Origin: Aureococcus anophagefferens
Lineage: Eukaryota > Sar > Pelagophyceae > Pelagomonadales > Pelagomonadaceae
Reading direction: 5' to 3'
Assembly: GCF_000186865.1 (NCBI RefSeq)
Contig: NW_008705579.1
Location: 259,931-323,930, forward strand
Length of the DNA: 64,000 bases
Shown here piece by piece: positions 10,201 through 19,861 of this stretch. Numbering within the stretch: the stretch's first letter is position 1; every line of letters starts with the position of its first letter. The position numbers and the translations under genes are program-made. The notes below the pieces were generated by a model, which saw only the letters and a program-made list of their open reading frames with translations, was not told the DNA's origin and did no database searches.

Positions 10201-13127
10201 ACGAGCTCCGGCGCCTCCAGGCTCAGGTCGACGACGTGCGGCGCCAGGCCGAGGCGGCCGCGCGGCCCAAGACGGCGCCCGCGCCCGCGCCGACGGACGA
10301 CGAGACCAAGGCGGCCGTCGCCAAGCTCTCGGACCGCGTCGCGAGCGTCGTCGAGGAGCTCCGGGGCGACCGGAGCCGCGCCGCCGAGGCCGAGGCGCGG
10401 AGCCTCAAGGACGAGGTGAAGAGCCTCGAGGCTCGCCTCGAGAGTTCGGGCGGCGAGCGGAGCCGCGCGTCCGCGGAGAAGCTCGACGGCGCCCTCGCGC
10501 GCCAGCGCGAGGCGCTGGAGCAGGTCCTCCGGGACGCGACGCGGGATTTAAGGGACGAACTGCGGTCGACGGACGGCGCCGCGAAGGCGCGGGCCGCGGA
10601 CCTCGAGGGCAAGCTCTCGAGCGCCGCGGCGGCGGAGGCGTCGCGCGCGACGGAGCTCAAGCAGCAGCAGGACCTGATTCGCCAGGTCCAGAGCCAGCTC
10701 GAGGCGACGCAGCGCCAGCTCGACGATCTCCGGGGCGCCCACGACCGCGACGCGGCGTCCGCCGAGAAGGCGCGGCAAGCTCAGGAGACGACGGCGCGCG
10801 AGCTCGCGGAGCTCCGCCGCGAGCGCGAGCGCGAGGCCCTCTCGGCGGCGGCGGCGGAGCGCGCGGCGCTCGACTCGGCCATGAAGGCCCAGACGGCGGA
10901 GGTGGCCGCGCTCAAGCTCAAGCTCGCGGAGCGGGAGGCCGAGCCGCGGCCGTCGGGGACCGCCGCGTCCCTGGAAGCCATCCAGAAGCAGCTCGAGGAT
11001 CTCGCGTCGTCGCGGACGCGCCGGGGCCGGCGGCGCGACGGCGACTCGAGCGGCGACGAGGCGTCGGACCACCTGAAGCTGCTCCGCCGCGATCTCGCGG
11101 ATCTCAAGCGATCCCGGGAGGAGGACGCCGCGGCCGCGCGCGAAGCCCTGGAGGACATCGCCAAGCAGCTCGGCGACGTGCGCCAGAGCCAGGCGCCCCA
11201 GGTCGAGGACCACCACGACGAGGAGCTGCTGCTCCGGAGCCGCGGCGCGCGGGCGAACCGGCGGTCGCGGCAGCGGTACCAGGCCGACGACGACGAGTCG
11301 TCCCTCGGCAGCGGCCCCGCCGCCCGGCGGTCGCGGCGGCCCTACAACTCCAACGTGATCCACAACACGATCCACGCGGCCGCGCCCGCGGCCGCGCCGC
11401 GCGCGCCGCCCGTCTCCGACGCGCTCCGCGCCGAGCTCGACGACATCCGCGACGCCCAGGAGCGCAACGCGGCGGCGGCGCGCGCGGCCATGGACGTCGT
11501 CCAGCGCCAGCTCGGCGCCCTCGCGGGCCTCGACGCCTACGACGCGCCGCGGACCGCGCGGGGCCCCGGCCCGTCGCCGGCCGACGACGACCCCGACGAG
11601 GCCCTCGTGCCCCGCGAGCCGCTGCTGGCCGCGCGCGCGGGCGACGACGCCTACGCGGCGTCGTCGCTGGACGCCGTGCGCGGCCGTTTAGGGGCCATGC
11701 GCGAGCGGCGGTTCCGCGAGGCGCAGGACGCGGAGCGGCTCGAGCGCCGCGCGTTGCGGTCGACGATCCACGCGGCGCGCCGCGACGTCGCCGGCGAGGG
11801 CCAGGAACTGCGCCAGATGCTCGGCCTCATGCAGGACCAGCTCAAGACGCTGGACCGCGTCGTCGGGCTCGAGCCCTTCGCCGCGACGCCGCGCCGCGAC
11901 GAGCCGCGCGACGCGGTCTTCGAGGCGCCCGCGCCGCCGCCGGCCGACGACGCGCTCAAGACTTTGAAGCACATCCAGGCCCAGCTCGCCGACGCCCAGG
12001 CCGCGCGCAACGAGGAGGCCGCGAGCCGCGAGACGGCCGTGAAAGAGCTCGCCGCGGAGCTGGAAGTGTTAAAGCGCGAGAAGAAGGAGTCGGCCTGGAC
12101 GAGCGACGTCCTGGGCAAGGCGCGCGAGGACGCCGCGGAGACGTTGCGCCTGTCCATCGAGCCCCTCGCCGAGCGGCTCCAGGGTCTCGAGGAGGCGCGG
12201 GCGAAGGGCGAGGCCGGCGACGGCGCGCGGGACGAGGAGCGGCGGGCCAAGGCGGCCGACGACCTCCGGGCGTCCTTCGCGGCCGAGCGGTCGGGCTACG
12301 AGGCGCGCGTCGCCGCGTTGGAGCAGGACCTCGCCGCCGCGGAGGCGCGGGCGGCCAAGGCCCAGGAGGACAAGGCGGCCGCGGACGAGGACCGCGACGA
12401 CGCGGCGTCGCGGCTCGAGGCGCTCGAGCGCGCCGCGGCGGACCCGACGAAGGCTTTAGTGGACCGGAGTCGCGTCGTCGACGCCCTGCGCGCCCAGCTC
12501 GCCGACGCCGACGCCGCGAAAGATCGGGCCGAGCGCGCGACGGACGTCGACGGCTTCGCGCGCCAAGCGGCCGAGGACCTCGCGGCCGCGCGCCGCGAGG
12601 CCGGCGAGTGGCGGCGGCGCGCCGAGGGCGCGGACCGCGCCTGGGCGGACCTGAACCGCGACCGCGACGCGGCCCTCGCCGGCGAGCGGGGCGCGCGCGC
12701 GGAGCTCGAGGCGCGCGAGGCCGAGTTCCTCGGGACGCTCGCGGAGCGCGACGCGCGGTGCTCGAGCCTCCAGCGCGAGATCGCGCACCTCGCCCGCGAC
12801 GGCGAGGGCGACAAGCGCCGCGCCGACGCCGTCACCGTCCTCCGCGACGCGCTCCTGAAGACGCAGGCCGAGGACGTCGAACGCGCGCGGACCGCGCTCG
12901 CGCGGACGCGCGACCTCCTCGCGGCCCGCGACGCCCTCGCGCGCGCGGCGCCCGACGCCGACGCCGCGGCCTGGCGCGCCCGCGCCCGCGAGTACGAGGA
13001 CAAGTACCGGACCGCGGAGGCCCAGGGCGCCGTCGGCGACGTCCTCGCCGCGCGCGCGACCGCGGACCACCTCAACCTCGAGCTCGCCCGCGAGCGGCGG
13101 CGGACCAAGGCGCGGAAGGGCGGTTGA
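1213..13127 (+). CDS. Giant repetitive coiled-coil protein, about 3,459 codons, 15 inferred exons, 5' end unresolved
   Basis: Inferred exons: 1213-2128, 2254-2919, 3079-3314, 3512-3687, 3787-3956, 4006-4166, 4447-5289, 5344-7147, 7246-7645, 7700-8374, 8575-9009, 9063-9226, 9286-9785, 9833-9930 and 9994-13127. Every junction keeps phase, and the sum is 3,459 codons ending at a TGA. The product is almost wholly heptad-like, rich in Ala, Arg, Glu, Asp and Leu. Between about 4.4 and 10.2 kb it repeats a roughly 100-residue pattern with a core like LEAQLAxHTxxLREEMRHL and RESTARDxAxDEL. No motor, kinase or membrane segment was seen. Length and repeats suggest a cytoskeletal, centrosomal or axonemal scaffold, but that is inference. 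Introns are 47-280 nt, about half with GC donors; those at 5290 (54 nt) and 9931 (63 nt) are also open in frame. The 2129 and 3315 donors are uncertain, and no initiating ATG could be chosen. Confidence 0.7.
8375..8574 (+). mobile_element. Introner family 1, copy A, forming a whole intron in the coiled-coil gene
   Basis: A 200-nt GC-AG intron. The 8-bp duplication is GCAAGTAC at 8375-8382 and GCAAGCAC at 8575-8582 (7 of 8). The element has terminal inverted repeats (CAGGGCAGGACAAG at the left, CTTTTCCTGCCCAG at the right). The left duplication supplies the donor GCAAGT and the right terminal repeat supplies the acceptor CCCAG. Removal joins GAG-G to GC-AAG-CAC, giving EGKHADV with no lost or added residue. 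Orientation is sense relative to the gene. Confidence 0.9.
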
Positions 13128-13426
13128 GTCCTGTTTTGTGACTAAACTAGTGATATCTACGCTGGTTTCTGAGGTTGGACCGCGGCCGAGGCTCGTACGC
13201 GCGCGGGTCGAGACCTCGTGTTGGGGAGCGGCTCGCCGGCGACGCCGCCCGAGATGGCCGGAGCCGATCACCTTGCTCGGGCACCTTGTAGGAGCGGCTC
13301 ACAGCGTATTCTTCTTTTTTTTGGCGAGCGGCGCGCCGCGCCGCGGCGTCTGTGACTCGAAGTGAGAATTTGACTTTTTGCGACTCGTCGCGTCGCCGAG
13401 CGCCTCGCGGCCCACGGCCTTCGACG
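13128..13426. other. Intergenic; 3' end of the coiled-coil gene and promoter of the next gene
   Basis: No coding frame is supported. It contains a run of nine T within TTCTTCTTTTTTTTTGGCG near 13310-13324, which could serve as a core promoter or 3'-end signal, but no canonical polyadenylation motif or TATA box was found. Confidence 0.5.
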
Positions 13427-15762
13427 ATGCATGCAATCGCTCCCAATTCCCTCGCCCTCGAGGCCTCGGCGGCGCCGCCCGGCGACTCCGGCGGCGAGCA
13501 GCCGCCGGCGGATGCCTCGAGCCGGGCGATCGTGTTCTTCGACGCCCTCGCCTTCGACCCGACGGACCTCGTCGTCAACGACGCGTGCCCGGCGCTCGCG
13601 GAGCACCTGCGCATCGACCCGTCGACGCCGTGCACGATCCTCGGCGACGGCGACTCGCGGAGCGCGGCCGCGACGCGCTTGGCGTTCTTCGCCGTCGAGC
13701 TCGACGGGCGCGCGGGCTCCGTCTTCCACGTCGCCGACGACGCCACGCCCGGCGACGCGGCGGCGGCCCCCGACATCTTCGCCGAGACGGCGCAGCGCCT
13801 CGCGGCCCGGAGCAACGTCGCGCGCGGCCCCGGCGCCCGCGCGGTCGGCCGTCGCCCCGACGCCGCGAGTCGCAGGTACGCGCGCGTGACCGCGTCGTCC
13901 TGGCCCGCGCTGCGGCCCCGCGCGGCGTCGGCGGAGTTCGACGTCTTGCGACGGCGTCCGACGACGGGGGCGCCCGTTCGTCCGACGACGGGGGCGTTCG
14001 TCCGACGACGGGGGCGCCCGTTCGCCCGACGCTCGCCTGGAAACGCGGGGAGATCGGATCCTTGTAGGTCGCCTTCGCGCGGAGCGACCCCGCGGCGCTC
14101 ATGTCGCTGCGGCTGCGGGGGCTGGACCTCACGACGATGGCCGCGCACCTCCAGCGCGTGCGGCCGTGGACGACGGCCGCGGACGCGGAGCCCGTCTGGC
14201 TCGCGAACAAGCGCGCCGTGCTCGTCAGCGATCTGTACGCCTACGTGCGCACGGTCTGCCGCGGCGTGCTCGTGGACCTCGGCGCCGCGGAGCGCGCGGG
14301 CATCGTCTTCCGCGGCGGGTCGCCGCCCTACGAGTGGGTCATGGTCGCGTCGACGGCGTTTTCCGTGGCGCCGGAGGAGGCCGAGATCGACAAGGGCGAG
14401 GAGCTCCGCCTCTTCCGGCGCCTCGCGACGGAGCTGCGCACCTGGCTCCGCCACGCGCTGCCGCCGCCGCACGAGCTCGTGCTCTCGCGGTCGGGCATCG
14501 CGCCGTTCCTCCAGTCGCGCCTGGTTTTGCGCAACTACCAGTCCTGCGCGACGCCGACGACGTCCCACGTGCGCTACGCCGTCGCCGTCTTCGGCAAGGA
14601 GCTCGGGCTCGAGTGGTTCGCGAGCCGCGAGCGCAACGGTTTCTCCGGCCCGCGTCCGCAGAAACCCGTTTCGTCGAACGCGTCGATGATGACTTAAACT
14701 TCGTCTATCCGAAAAGAGAATGAGTGAAAAAAAACAGTCTGAGACGTTCATTTCGAGCGATCGCTTCCTCGATTTTTTCTTCCTCGCCGAACCCCTTGTC
14801 CTTCGCGCAGGCGCGTCCATCGTCCGCGCGGTCGGCGACGCGGGCCCGGCGCCCGCGCCCGAGCTCCTGCTCCAGGCCGAGAGCCCCGTCGACGGCGCCC
14901 GTCCCGGGCCCGCGTCCGCGAAGCGGTTTCGTCGAACGCGTCGATGATGACTTATGTATCTTGGTTCGAAAAGAGAATGAGTGAAAACATTCAGTCTGAG
15001 ACGTTCATTTCGAGCGATCGTTTCCTCGATGGCCTTCCTCCTCGCCGACCCCTGGTCCCCCGCGCAGGCGAGCTCCAGCGCGACCTCGCCGCGCAGCAGC
15101 TCGTCGACGACCTCCACGCGTGGCTCCGCCGGTCGGGCTGCACGGAGGTGTCGTGCGCGGACCTCGTGCCCTTCTACGGCGCGTTCCCGCGCTACCGGAA
15201 AGGGGGCGGCCAGGGCTCGGGCATCAAGCACGCCATCGTGCGCTTCGGCGGCGCCAAGCTCTCCTGGGTCGAGACGCGCGGCGGCGGCGACGCGCGCATC
15301 GTCCTCGCGCCCGTCGCCGCAGAGGCCCGGGGCCCGCCGCCGCCGCCGGCCTACGCGCCCTTCGCCGCGCCGCCGCCCTTCGCGCCGCCGCCGCCGCCGC
15401 CGCCGTCGCCGCCGGGCCTCGGGGCCGACGACGACGCCGCGCGGCTCGTCCGCGGCGTGCTCGACCTCGTCATCGGCGACGACGAGGTCGAGGCCTTCGC
15501 GACGCCCGTCAAGGGCTCGCCGCCGCCGTCGGAGACGTCGACGGCCGCCTCGTCGTCGGAGAGCTCCTTCGCCTCGGCGAGCTGGCCGTGGGCGCGCGCG
15601 GCGCTCACGCCCATCCCCGCGCCCGCGGCGCCGGGGCTGTCGCGGCTCCAGCCGCCGACGACGCCCTGGGACCAGGCCGCGGAGCGCTACCGCCCGCTCG
15701 ACGTCGGCTTCGCGCCCTTCCGCCTCCCGGCGCCGTCCCGCGAGGAGCCCTGCCCGACGTAG
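13427..15762 (+). CDS. Unknown protein with a duplicated ~70-residue helical/winged-helix-like domain
   Basis: The probable model is 13427-13843, 14068-14638, 14811-14894 and 15068-15762 (589 codons); the three acceptors are clear, the donors less so. The start is the first ATG in frame. Two related segments occur. One ends exon 2 (LATELRTWLRHALPPP ... HVRYAVAVFGKELGLEWF). The other is in exon 4 (LVDDLHAWLRRSG ... IKHAIVRFGGAKLSWVE). They share the pattern WLR, an SGIAPF/CADLVPF helix and a final basic-FG-L-W strand, like a small DNA/RNA-binding winged helix. That comparison is by eye only. The C-terminus is Pro-rich and then acidic. No family name can be given. Confidence 0.6.
13957..14024. 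repeat. 24/20-bp minisatellite inside an intron
   Basis: Three head-to-tail copies of TCCGACGACGGGGGCG followed by CCCGTTCG, or by a shortened TTCG in the middle copy, at 13957-13980, 13981-14000 and 14001-14024. They lie inside the first inferred intron of the preceding gene and explain its Arg/Pro/Thr-rich open frame. Confidence 0.85.
14639..15067 (+). repeat. Two homologous introns flanking an 84-nt exon
   Basis: Introns at about 14639-14810 and 14895-15067 share a core. Both contain GGCCCGCGTCCGC, then TTTCGTCGAACGCGTCGATG, then GAAAAGAGAATGAGTGAAAA, CAGTCTGAGACGTTCATTTC and GAGCGATCG, and both end in CGCGCAG. No 8-bp duplication was recognised at either. They are either two copies of a third introner-like family or a local duplication of intron plus exon. 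Exact donors are uncertain (14624, 14633 or 14639 for the first). Confidence 0.75.
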
Positions 15763-16023
15763 CCGGCGGCGCCGCGACGAGCTCGCGCCGAGAGACCTTC
15801 CCCCCCCGACCCGCGGACCATCGCCTCGCGCCGAGACACGCGGAGGAGGCCGGCCTGCCGGTGATTCCCACCCGTTCCCCGCCTTTTTTGTAACCACTTT
15901 TGACACCGGAGAGTCACGAGGGCGCGATGAGTCTCGGCGCTTTCAATTTCGGCACTCCATGACTTTCGGGCATCAAAGTGCCGTGAACGTGCCGCACGCG
16001 CTAAAAACGTCGGATCGCGGACG
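15763..16023. other. Intergenic
   Basis: The 260 bases between the two genes show no supported coding frame, RNA or repeat. Confidence 0.5.
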
Positions 16024-17661
16024 ATGCGGCCCTGCTACGTCGTCCTCGGCCTCGCGGCGGCCGCGCGCGGCGGCGCGCTCACGAAGTCGACGCTGCGCGT
16101 GCGCACGTGGTGGCGCCTCCTGCGCGAGTACGGCAGCATGAAGCGCGTCTACGCCGCCCACGCGGCCCAGGACTTCTTCGTCTACGGCACGCCGCCGGCG
16201 CGCTACGAGGACCTCGGCAGCCACGTCGCCTTCGCGCAGCTCGAGGCGTTGCGCGCGAGGAAGAACGACGGCGCCGCCTTCGCGTCGACCGTGACCTTCG
16301 CCGGCGACTTCCCCGTGCTGCCCACGTACCTGCCCATCGAGGAGGGCGCGGCCGCGTGCCTCGGCATCCTGGGCCTCGCCGCGGCGGACCTGCACGAGCT
16401 CCGCGGCGGCAGCCCCCAGGAGGTCACCGTGCGCCAGTCCGACGCGGGCTTGAGCACGGCGGGCTACATGTTCCTCGACGTCGAGCCCGACGGGAACTAC
16501 GGGGGCTGCAAGGGCTTCGAGGGCACCATCGACCAGGAGGGCAAGGTGAACCCCGTGCGCAAGGCCTACGAGGCCGGCGACGGCAGCCACGTCTTCCTGC
16601 ACGGCGGCTTCCCCAAGCTCAAGCGGGGCATTCTGGACTTTTTGGACGCGGCGCCGACCGTCGAGTCGATCGGCGCGGCCGTGAAAAAGTGGAAGGGCGC
16701 GGACCTCGAGGCGGCCATGCAGGCGAAGCAGCTCGCCGTGACGCTCTGCCGCACGCCCGCGGAGTGGCGCGCGTCGCCCCAGGGCCGCGTCGTCGCGGGG
16801 TTGGAGCCCGTGACGTTCTCGAGGGCGGAGGGCGACCACGCGGGCCACGTGCGCCGATTGAAGCCCGGCGTGCGGCCCCTGAGCGACGTCATCGTCGTCG
16901 ACTTCAGCCACGTCATCGCGTCGCCCATGGTCGGGCGCACGCTCGCGGATTTCGGCGCGACGGTCTTCAAGGTCGTGACGAAAAAACGGCCGCGGCGCGC
17001 GCTCTTCGACGAGGAGACGAACAACGGCAAGCAGCCCCTGGAGCTCGACCTCGCCGACGCCGCGGACCTCGCGCGGCTCTGGAGCCTGCTGGACGCCGCG
17101 GACGTCCTCGTCGACGGCTACACCGAGGGCGCGCTCGCGAAATTCGGCCTCGACGAGGCCGCCGTCTTCGCGCGGTGCCCGCACCTCGTCTTCCTGCGCG
17201 TGTCCTGCTACGGCCACGACGGCCCGCTGTCGGCGGCGAAGGGCTTCCAGCAGAACGCGAACTTCGCGACGGGCGTCGGCACGATCGCGGACGAGGACCT
17301 CCTGGGCTACCAGCTCACGTCGCAGACGGACTACGCGACGGGCTTTTTGGGCGCCTTCGGCGTCGTGCGCGCGCTCACGGAGCGCCAGCTCGCAGCGGAG
17401 CGCGGCGAGCTCGCGCCGATGCGCGTCCGCGCGTCGTTATGCCAGGCCGCGACGTGGATGGCCCAGTTCGGCGCGCGGCTCCCGACCTTCCGCGACTACG
17501 CGAAGCGCATCACGCGCCTCCTCTTCAAGCTCGACGGCCGCATGCGCGTCGACGGCAACCTCAAGTACCTCCCGTTGGCGCTGACCATGTCCGAGACGCC
17601 GCCCGCGCGCGTGACGGGCTTCGCCCGCTGGTGGACCGACGACGTCGTGCCGAAGCTCTAG
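16024..17661 (+). CDS. CaiB/BaiF family (class III) CoA-transferase
   Basis: A single-exon 545-residue protein. Class III CoA-transferases move CoA between carboxylic acids through an aspartyl-CoA intermediate. The C-terminal half carries the family's first strand and loop (VIVVDFSHVIASPMVGRTLA, then DFGATVFKV), a second nucleotide-fold stretch (ADVLVDGYTEGALAKFGLD), the CYGHDGPLS loop, and TDYATGF near residue 436. The Asp of TDYATG sits where the catalytic Asp of formyl-CoA transferase lies. The first ~280 residues (TYLPIEEGAAACLGILGLAA) look like a degenerate first half, as in eukaryotic double-domain members. The ATG gives MRPCYVVLGLAAAARGG, possibly a short targeting peptide. The substrate cannot be told. 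Confidence 0.8.
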   Translation: MRPCYVVLGLAAAARGGALTKSTLRVRTWWRLLREYGSMKRVYAAHAAQDFFVYGTPPARYEDLGSHVAFAQLEALRARKNDGAAFASTVTFAGDFPVLPTYLPIEEGAAACLGILGLAAADLHELRGGSPQEVTVRQSDAGLSTAGYMFLDVEPDGNYGGCKGFEGTIDQEGKVNPVRKAYEAGDGSHVFLHGGFPKLKRGILDFLDAAPTVESIGAAVKKWKGADLEAAMQAKQLAVTLCRTPAEWRASPQGRVVAGLEPVTFSRAEGDHAGHVRRLKPGVRPLSDVIVVDFSHVIASPMVGRTLADFGATVFKVVTKKRPRRALFDEETNNGKQPLELDLADAADLARLWSLLDAADVLVDGYTEGALAKFGLDEAAVFARCPHLVFLRVSCYGHDGPLSAAKGFQQNANFATGVGTIADEDLLGYQLTSQTDYATGFLGAFGVVRALTERQLAAERGELAPMRVRASLCQAATWMAQFGARLPTFRDYAKRITRLLFKLDGRMRVDGNLKYLPLALTMSETPPARVTGFARWWTDDVVPKL

Positions 17662-17849
17662 CGTCATCGTAAGCTTCGGGAGCGGCGGTGGCGCGAGCCA
17701 GACCTCAAGTATGACCTCAATACGGCGGATCTTGCCGCTCAAATCGAGCGACCACTTTGAGCTGGGACATCCGCTTTGCTTGCGTACAGCTCTCGACCAG
17801 ACCCTCCTCGCACACCGACACTCGCGCCTTGCGGCACAAATCGCAGACC

Positions 17850-18541
17850 ATGGGCGACAGCTGGGAGGACTTCGACGACGACGACGTCAAGCTTCCCGGC
17901 GCCGCCGTCGCGCCCGCGGCGTGGGATGACGAAGAGGAGGAGGATGAGATCGAGACGGTCGCCGCGCCGCAGCAGTCGTCGGCCAAGGCCGCCGCGGCGC
18001 GCCCCCGGCGTCCCGCATCCGCGCGGCGGCCGACGCGCCGCCGCGCGCGTCCGAGCGGCCGCGCGCCGGCTCGGGACGCGCTCGGCCCCGGGAATCGCCG
18101 CGGCCGCCGTCGCGCGCGCGCCGCCCCGCCGCACGCGTCCCGTCCCCGCAGGAGCCCGCGGAGGTCGACCCGAACATGGTGTCCATCAAGCTCGAGGACC
18201 TCAAGGACCACCTGAAACTGGTGACGACGCTGGGCGAGCGCTTCAAAGAGTGCAAGTCGAAGGACAACCACGTCTTCATGTTCGTCAAGGAGTTCCTCAA
18301 GGTCAACGACGCGAAGTTCACGTCGGCGGACCTCGCGGACCTCATCATCCTCCTCACGAACAACAAGAAGGCCAAGGACCTCCTCATCGAGAAGCCGACG
18401 GAGTCGAACAAGACGAAGAAGAGCAAGAAGAAGAGCAAGAAGGAGCAGCTCGAGCAGAACAAAAAGCACGCGGACCTCTTCGGCGAGGCCGAGGCGGGCG
18501 AGTACGACAACTACGAGGACCAATACGACGACTTCTTCTGA
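17850..18541 (+). CDS. Translation initiation factor eIF3 subunit J-like
   Basis: Two exons are proposed, 17850-17987 and 18152-18541 (175 residues). The acceptor CCCCGCAG is clear; the GC donor at 17988 is the in-phase choice. The N-terminus has the eIF3j signature: MGDSWEDFDDDDV followed by WDDEEEEDEIE. The C-terminal half has a helical domain (IKLEDLKDHLKLVTTLGERF ... FTSADLADLIILLTNNKKAK), a Lys-rich segment and the terminal EYDNYEDQYDDFF, matching the acidic aromatic tail of eIF3j/HCR1. It would act at the 40S decoding site. The protein is shorter than the usual 220-260 residues, lacking the long central charged helix. A missed exon in the 164-nt intron is possible. Confidence 0.65.
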
Positions 18542-18606
18542 TCACCTTCGCCCGCGCCGCCGCCGCCCCTGTGCCATAAAAAACCTCAATCAAACTTTGA
18601 AAACTT

Positions 18607-19650
18607 TTAGCCAACCGCCCTCGCGAGGTAGGCCGCGTGCTCGTCGTCCGTGAGGAGGCACGCGTCGAGGCGCGCCGCGATGGCCGCGGACGCGAGCCGC
18701 GGGCCGATGAAGCGCAGCTCGGACCGCGGGCCGCCGGGGCCCCAGGGCGCCGGCGGCTCGTCGGCGGGCGGCGCCTCGTCGAGCGTCACGTGGGAGCCCG
18801 AGTGGGACAGCGCGAAGCGCGTGTCGTGCGCGATCCAGAGGAAGCCGCGGCAGCGGAGCACGGAGCCCAGCGGGTCGTCGTCGGCGGCCTCCGCGCCGTC
18901 GCGCGCGCGGCCGAGCGTCTCGCCCGGCCGCGACACCGGCAGCTTCCGGACGACGGTGTCCACGAGCCGGTGCGGGTGGAAGGGCCGCGCCTGTTGCTCG
19001 TAGGTCCAGCAGTCGACGGCGCGGTCGGCCCGCGGCTTCTTCCGTTTCCTCCCGACGCCCTCGAAGGGCTTCTCCGGTTGCGTCGCCGGCTCCAACAGGA
19101 CGCCGTCCGCGCCGTCGACGATGTCCACGGCCGGGTGGAGCGCGCGACACAGATCTTCGAGCCAGGAATCCTCGGCGCCGAAGCGGTTCAGCGACACGCG
19201 GTGCGTCTGCTCGATCTGCTCCACGAGGACGTCGACGACGTGGCGCTTCTCGCCGTACGGTTGGCGCTCGTTGGACGTCCAGGCGGCCTGGAAGGCGCCG
19301 GGCTCGACGACGCAGGCGAAGGACACGGCGTCCGCGAGGCCCCGCGACGCCGACAGCAGGTGGTCCGGCTCGGAGAAGTTGTCCGTCTCCAGCGCGACGA
19401 CGGCGCACCCTCGACCCTCGACGGCGCGGACCGCGCGCGTCAGCGCGTCGGAGTCGCAGCAGACGCAGGCGCCGTCGCTGAGGTGCGCCAGCGGGATGGT
19501 CTCGGGCCAGTCCTGCGATTGGGCCGTCTGGCCGCGCAGGACGACGCCGAGGTTCGACGGATTGCCGAGGTTGGCTTGCTGTTCGGCGAGCTGCCTCAGG
19601 AGGTGCGACTTGCCCGAGCCGCGCGCGCCGACGACGAGCACGAGGCGCAT
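18607..19650 (-). CDS. CobW/G3E-family GTPase (COG0523-type)
   Basis: A single exon of 347 residues from the ATG at 19650; an in-frame ATG at 19749 would add 33 residues, but MRLVLVVGARGSGKS starts directly with the first strand and P-loop, so the shorter form is preferred. Walker A is GARGSGKS and the family's metal-binding CxCC motif is present as CVCCDSD around residue 55. G3E GTPases act as metal chaperones or insertases. The C-terminal part (FLWIAHDTRFALSHSGS) matches the CobW C-terminal domain. It lies convergent with the eIF3j-like gene, 65 bp apart, and divergent from the pyruvate carrier. Confidence 0.75.
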   Translation of the reverse strand: MRLVLVVGARGSGKSHLLRQLAEQQANLGNPSNLGVVLRGQTAQSQDWPETIPLAHLSDGACVCCDSDALTRAVRAVEGRGCAVVALETDNFSEPDHLLSASRGLADAVSFACVVEPGAFQAAWTSNERQPYGEKRHVVDVLVEQIEQTHRVSLNRFGAEDSWLEDLCRALHPAVDIVDGADGVLLEPATQPEKPFEGVGRKRKKPRADRAVDCWTYEQQARPFHPHRLVDTVVRKLPVSRPGETLGRARDGAEAADDDPLGSVLRCRGFLWIAHDTRFALSHSGSHVTLDEAPPADEPPAPWGPGGPRSELRFIGPRLASAAIAARLDACLLTDDEHAAYLARAVG

Positions 19651-19861
19651 TTTTGTAGTCGTGTGTGATGGTGGTGGGTTGCTTGCAAGTCGAGCTGGCC
19701 GCCAAGTGGCGCTCGCACCTCGGCACCTCGGGCCGGACGGAATTGCCACAGCACCATGCCCCTCTCTTGCAAAGGTCCACTGTGGCTTGGAAACTCAGAC
19801 AATCCAAAAGCCGCCACCAAGCTCGCGCCACGCCGCTCGACCTCGCAGCTCCCACCGAACC

